From a virus, in the IMG/VR virus record IMGVR_UViG_3300042197_000047, positions 1 to 23,618 of that record: 23,618 bases of DNA; one strand, 5' to 3'. The notes beneath the pieces are model-generated. The model saw only the letters and a program-made list of their open reading frames with translations, was not told the DNA's origin and made no database searches. The position numbers and the translations under genes are program-made. Positions within the stretch are counted from its first letter, which is position 1; every line of letters begins with the position of its first letter. Shown piece after piece: positions 22,023-23,618 of the stretch.

Positions 22023-22408
22023 TACTTTAAGAACGTCAGCTTATATAGCGTTGACTGCATCAGCCCTGCTATCTCGTCTATTGCGTTTTGTATAGCCGAG
22101 TCACTACCCATTACCGCTCTGTAGTCAGTAACGTAGCCAAGCATGTATTCCAGCTCAGCTTTGGGTGTTTGCTGTGGCGGTCTGTACTCAACTGGGTAAC
22201 TGATGAGCTTGCCGTTGAGCCCTTGCCACTGCTCGACCACAGAATCTACTAGCTCGCCAAGATCCTCGTAGAAATTGCCTAACGCTTTGTGCTGTGCATA
22301 GCTTTGGCTTTGCAAGTGGAGAATGTGAGCGTTGGTGACTCCATGCAGTAGGCACATAATGAAAGCGCCAGCGGTTACCGGTTCTTCTTTGAATTTGAGC
22401 TTAATCAT
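22022..22408 (-). CDS. DUF5856-like phage protein (ferritin-like fold)
   Basis: A 128-residue helical protein. AHILHLQSQSYAQHKALGNF followed by YEDLGELVDSVVEQWQG matches the DUF5856-like pattern of phages, with His28, His31 and His40 and a Glu/Asp helix recalling a ferritin/Dps-like four-helix fold. Its function in phages is not established. It is the first gene after the intrinsic terminator at 22418-22441, only about ten bases from its T run. GGAG lies eight to nine bases before the ATG. Its TAA overlaps the next ATG. Confidence 0.7.
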   Translation of the reverse strand: MIKLKFKEEPVTAGAFIMCLLHGVTNAHILHLQSQSYAQHKALGNFYEDLGELVDSVVEQWQGLNGKLISYPVEYRPPQQTPKAELEYMLGYVTDYRAVMGSDSAIQNAIDEIAGLMQSTLYKLTFLK

Positions 22409-22417
22409 CTGCGCTCC

Positions 22418-22441
22418 AAAAAAAGCCCTCGGGGAGAGGGC
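22418..22441 (-). terminator. Intrinsic (Rho-independent) terminator
   Basis: On the minus strand GCCCTC (22441-22436), a five-base loop (22435-22431) and GAGGGC (22430-22425) form a perfect six-base-pair GC-rich stem, followed directly by seven Ts (22424-22418). This is the best terminator in the window. It separates the small-gene run on the right from the morphogenesis genes on the left, so late expression must read through or start very near it. Confidence 0.8.
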
Positions 22442-22462
22442 AAATACTCACAGGGGAAGGAG

Positions 22463-22654
22463 TCACTTTTTCAGTTTACTCCCAATCTTCGGGGAGTTCA
22501 ATGCCATGATGTACGCCTCGATCCTAGTGGCGTAAATCAGCATCTCAGCCTCGTTTTGCTTCGTCAGTAGGTTTCTACCAACGGCCTTCATTTCTTCGAC
22601 TGTAAGCCTTCTCCACGGCTCCACGATGCCTTTTACAGAGTCCCATTCACTCAC
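22463..22654 (-). CDS. Hypothetical protein (63 aa)
   Basis: A 63-residue, probably helical protein (VEPWRRLTVEEMKAVGRNLL, then a basic end PKIGSKLKK). The start is GTG, with GAGGAG about eight bases upstream. It overlaps the preceding small gene by eight bases. It is the last gene before the terminator. No domain or function is recognised; small, charged genes like this are common in early phage regions. Confidence 0.6.
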   Translation of the reverse strand: MSEWDSVKGIVEPWRRLTVEEMKAVGRNLLTKQNEAEMLIYATRIEAYIMALNSPKIGSKLKK

Positions 22655-22823
22655 CGCGCAGTCTCCTCAAGTTTTCCTCGGCTTCATCCGCTAATTGTTT
22701 GGCTCGCAGGGATAGATCCTCTGCCATCTCACAAATCTCGTCGATCTGAATCATCAGCCTGTCAAAGTCGGTTAGGTCTTCGGTCAGTGAGTTTAGGAAT
22801 GCTTGTCTTGCCGCCTCTTTCAT
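22647..22823 (-). CDS. Small coiled-coil hypothetical protein (58 aa)
   Basis: A 58-residue acidic, continuously helical protein, starting MKEAARQAFLNSLTEDLTDF and containing heptad-like hydrophobic spacing (LMIQIDEICEMAEDLSL; KQLADEAEENLRRL), suggesting a coiled coil. The ATG overlaps the wHTH gene's TGA by four bases and has GAGGG five bases upstream. Its TGA overlaps the next GTG start by eight bases. Without it there would be a 165-base hole in an otherwise continuous gene run. Function unknown. Confidence 0.7.
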   Translation of the reverse strand: MKEAARQAFLNSLTEDLTDFDRLMIQIDEICEMAEDLSLRAKQLADEAEENLRRLRGE

Positions 22824-23167
22824 AATTCCCTCTTAATTTGGTTTGCTAACTCTTCCCCGCGCTCGGTAAGCGTCCAAACGTAAGCCTTGCTTCCAGATGG
22901 AGCGGGTCGCTTTACCTTGTTTCCTTCGTCGTCTCGATAATGCGTCACCAGTCCTGCATCCTGGCAGTCTTTCCTGCGCTTGCCTATGCTGTTTTGCTGT
23001 AAGCCGGTTTTATCTGCAAGCTCATAGTCGGTAAGGTTGCCGTGTTCAAGCAGGGCAAGCAGGGCAGTGCGCCTGTGATTGTTTGCTTTGAATCGTGCGT
23101 CTATAGCTGCCATATGCGAAGTAAGTGGATCTGTTCGTCTTGCAATCGGTAGTGTGAACGGAATCAT
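22820..23167 (-). CDS. Winged-helix DNA-binding protein
   Basis: A 115-residue basic protein. ARRTDPLTSHMAAIDA is a motif found at the start of many small phage wHTH proteins. The middle (RTALLALLEHGNLTDYELAD, then GLQQNSIGKRRKDCQDAGL) fits a winged helix-turn-helix, with the recognition helix near NSIGKRRKDC. The YVWTLTERGEELA ending is typical of MarR-like or phage regulatory wHTH proteins. It probably binds DNA to control phage transcription or replication; the target is unknown. GAGGGG six bases upstream supports the ATG, in an ATGA overlap with the preceding gene. Confidence 0.72.
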   Translation of the reverse strand: MIPFTLPIARRTDPLTSHMAAIDARFKANNHRRTALLALLEHGNLTDYELADKTGLQQNSIGKRRKDCQDAGLVTHYRDDEGNKVKRPAPSGSKAYVWTLTERGEELANQIKREL

Positions 23168-23382
23168 CCTTTGCCCCTCAGTAAGTCTGCTGCGTCGTTG
23201 TGGCCGTGTTTCTCAAGTATTTCTATGCAGTGGTTTAGCTTTCCCTCGCTGACGTAAAACCTGATCAGTTCTGCAAAATACTCTAGCTCTTTTAGATTCA
23301 CCGGTTCGCCTGTCTTGAGGTAACTTGGCAGTTTGGCAATCTTCGCCATCCTAATTACCTCGTCTTGTCGTATTTCAATCAT
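23164..23382 (-). CDS. Hypothetical protein (72 aa)
   Basis: This 72-residue protein appears helical: VNLKELEYFAELIRFYVSEG and KLNHCIEILEKHGHNDAADLLR resemble a pair of helix-turn-helix repeats, but no family is recognised. AAAGGA lies five bases before the ATG. It overlaps neighbours by four bases at each end, so it belongs to the right-hand small-gene operon. An internal ATG at codon 12 is a possible alternative start. Confidence 0.6.
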   Translation of the reverse strand: MIEIRQDEVIRMAKIAKLPSYLKTGEPVNLKELEYFAELIRFYVSEGKLNHCIEILEKHGHNDAADLLRGKG

Positions 23383-23588
23383 GGCATTCCTTTCAAGTGT
23401 TTTGCCATAAGCATTTGTTTTATGTGCTCAGGGATCTTTGGCAGCGGAGCCCATGCAACTGCCCAATCCGTCCAAGTCCCGATTACGCAAACACCTCCAG
23501 CGTTTAGCAGCAGCATCTTTACTCCGCGCGGTGGCGTTTCATCGTCTGGTGTTCGCCAGACTGCATTACCGGCCAAATACTCTTTCAT
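23379..23588 (-). CDS. Hypothetical protein (69 aa), DUF551-like pattern
   Basis: A 69-residue protein. TPDDETPPRGVKMLLLNAGG, then GTWTDWAVAWAPLPKIPEH, follows the pattern of DUF551-type small phage proteins: a W/D-x-x-P-P start, a short hydrophobic strand and an AWAPLP end. Their function is unknown. AAGGAC precedes the ATG closely. The ATG overlaps the TGA of a partly visible upstream frame. The family match is tentative. Confidence 0.55.
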   Translation of the reverse strand: MKEYLAGNAVWRTPDDETPPRGVKMLLLNAGGVCVIGTWTDWAVAWAPLPKIPEHIKQMLMAKHLKGMP

Positions 23589-23618
23589 GTCCTTGCTTGT
23601 ATGGCATTGGCGCAGGCT
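23585..23618 (-). CDS. 3' end of an upstream gene (partial)
   Basis: One minus-strand frame is open from the window edge for ten codons (reading ACANAIQART) and stops at a TGA that overlaps the next ATG in the ATGA pattern used throughout this cluster. Only the last codons are visible, so the product cannot be named, and the frame could be chance. Confidence 0.4.
   Translation of the reverse strand, partial: ACANAIQART

Noticed and set aside
21327-22408. cos packaging site near the terminase and HNH genes
   Set aside because: HK97-like phages often have cos near these genes, but coding frames cover nearly all bases here, and I saw no distinctive direct-repeat or cos-like core that I could support.

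Overview
The window is the structural (late) half of a tailed double-stranded DNA phage or prophage. Every supported gene lies on the minus strand, so transcription runs from high to low coordinates. The gene order (HNH nuclease, small and large terminase, HK97-type portal, prohead protease, HK97-fold capsid, connectors, tail tube, frameshifting tail chaperones, tape measure, J-like tail tip, fibre) is that of a long, non-contractile-tailed siphophage with cos-type packaging. The lambda-like tail cluster suggests a Gram-negative host. I cannot name the host, and no integrase, repressor or lysis gene is visible that would show whether the phage is temperate. No tRNA, CRISPR array or insertion sequence was seen, and no stretch over 300 bases lacks a gene.

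Right end (about 22.4-23.6 kb): a run of small, tightly overlapping genes (a hypothetical protein, a winged-helix protein, short coiled proteins). It closes with a convincing intrinsic terminator at 22418-22441. Next (21.2-22.4 kb) come a DUF5856-like protein, small overlapping ORFs and an HNH endonuclease. At 17.9-21.25 kb are a ParB-domain/N6-adenine methyltransferase fusion and the P27-type small and HK97-type large terminases. At 12.3-17.95 kb are the portal, an untracked 35-codon ORF, the prohead protease, two tandem paralogous HK97-fold capsid proteins, the head-tail adaptor and the head-closure protein. At 7.35-12.28 kb are the tail terminator, tube protein, two small ORFs, an HK97-gp10-like protein, the frameshift-linked tail assembly chaperones, a short tape measure protein and a distal-tail-like protein. 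At the left end (0-7.35 kb) are a DUF2163/L-like protein, a GNAT-fold protein, a 1207-residue tail-tip protein ending in a peptidase S74 chaperone domain, an Ig/BppU-like protein and a collagen-like fibre.

Most genes overlap their neighbours by 1-23 bases (ATGA, TTGA, TAATG junctions) and carry Shine-Dalgarno sequences inside the preceding gene. This indicates a translationally coupled polycistronic message. Several starts were moved inward from the longest ORF because of those sites.

The most unusual points are: (1) two paralogous major capsid genes, of which only the first carries the N-terminal coiled-coil scaffold (delta) domain; (2) two mutually exclusive hairpins in the 39-base gap between them, one of which would hide the ribosome-binding site of the second; (3) an A AAA AAC slippery heptamer that links the two tail chaperone frames; (4) a GNAT-fold gene where lambda-like phages usually carry the K/I tail genes; and (5) small ORFs of 29, 35 and 58 codons that bridge annotated genes.
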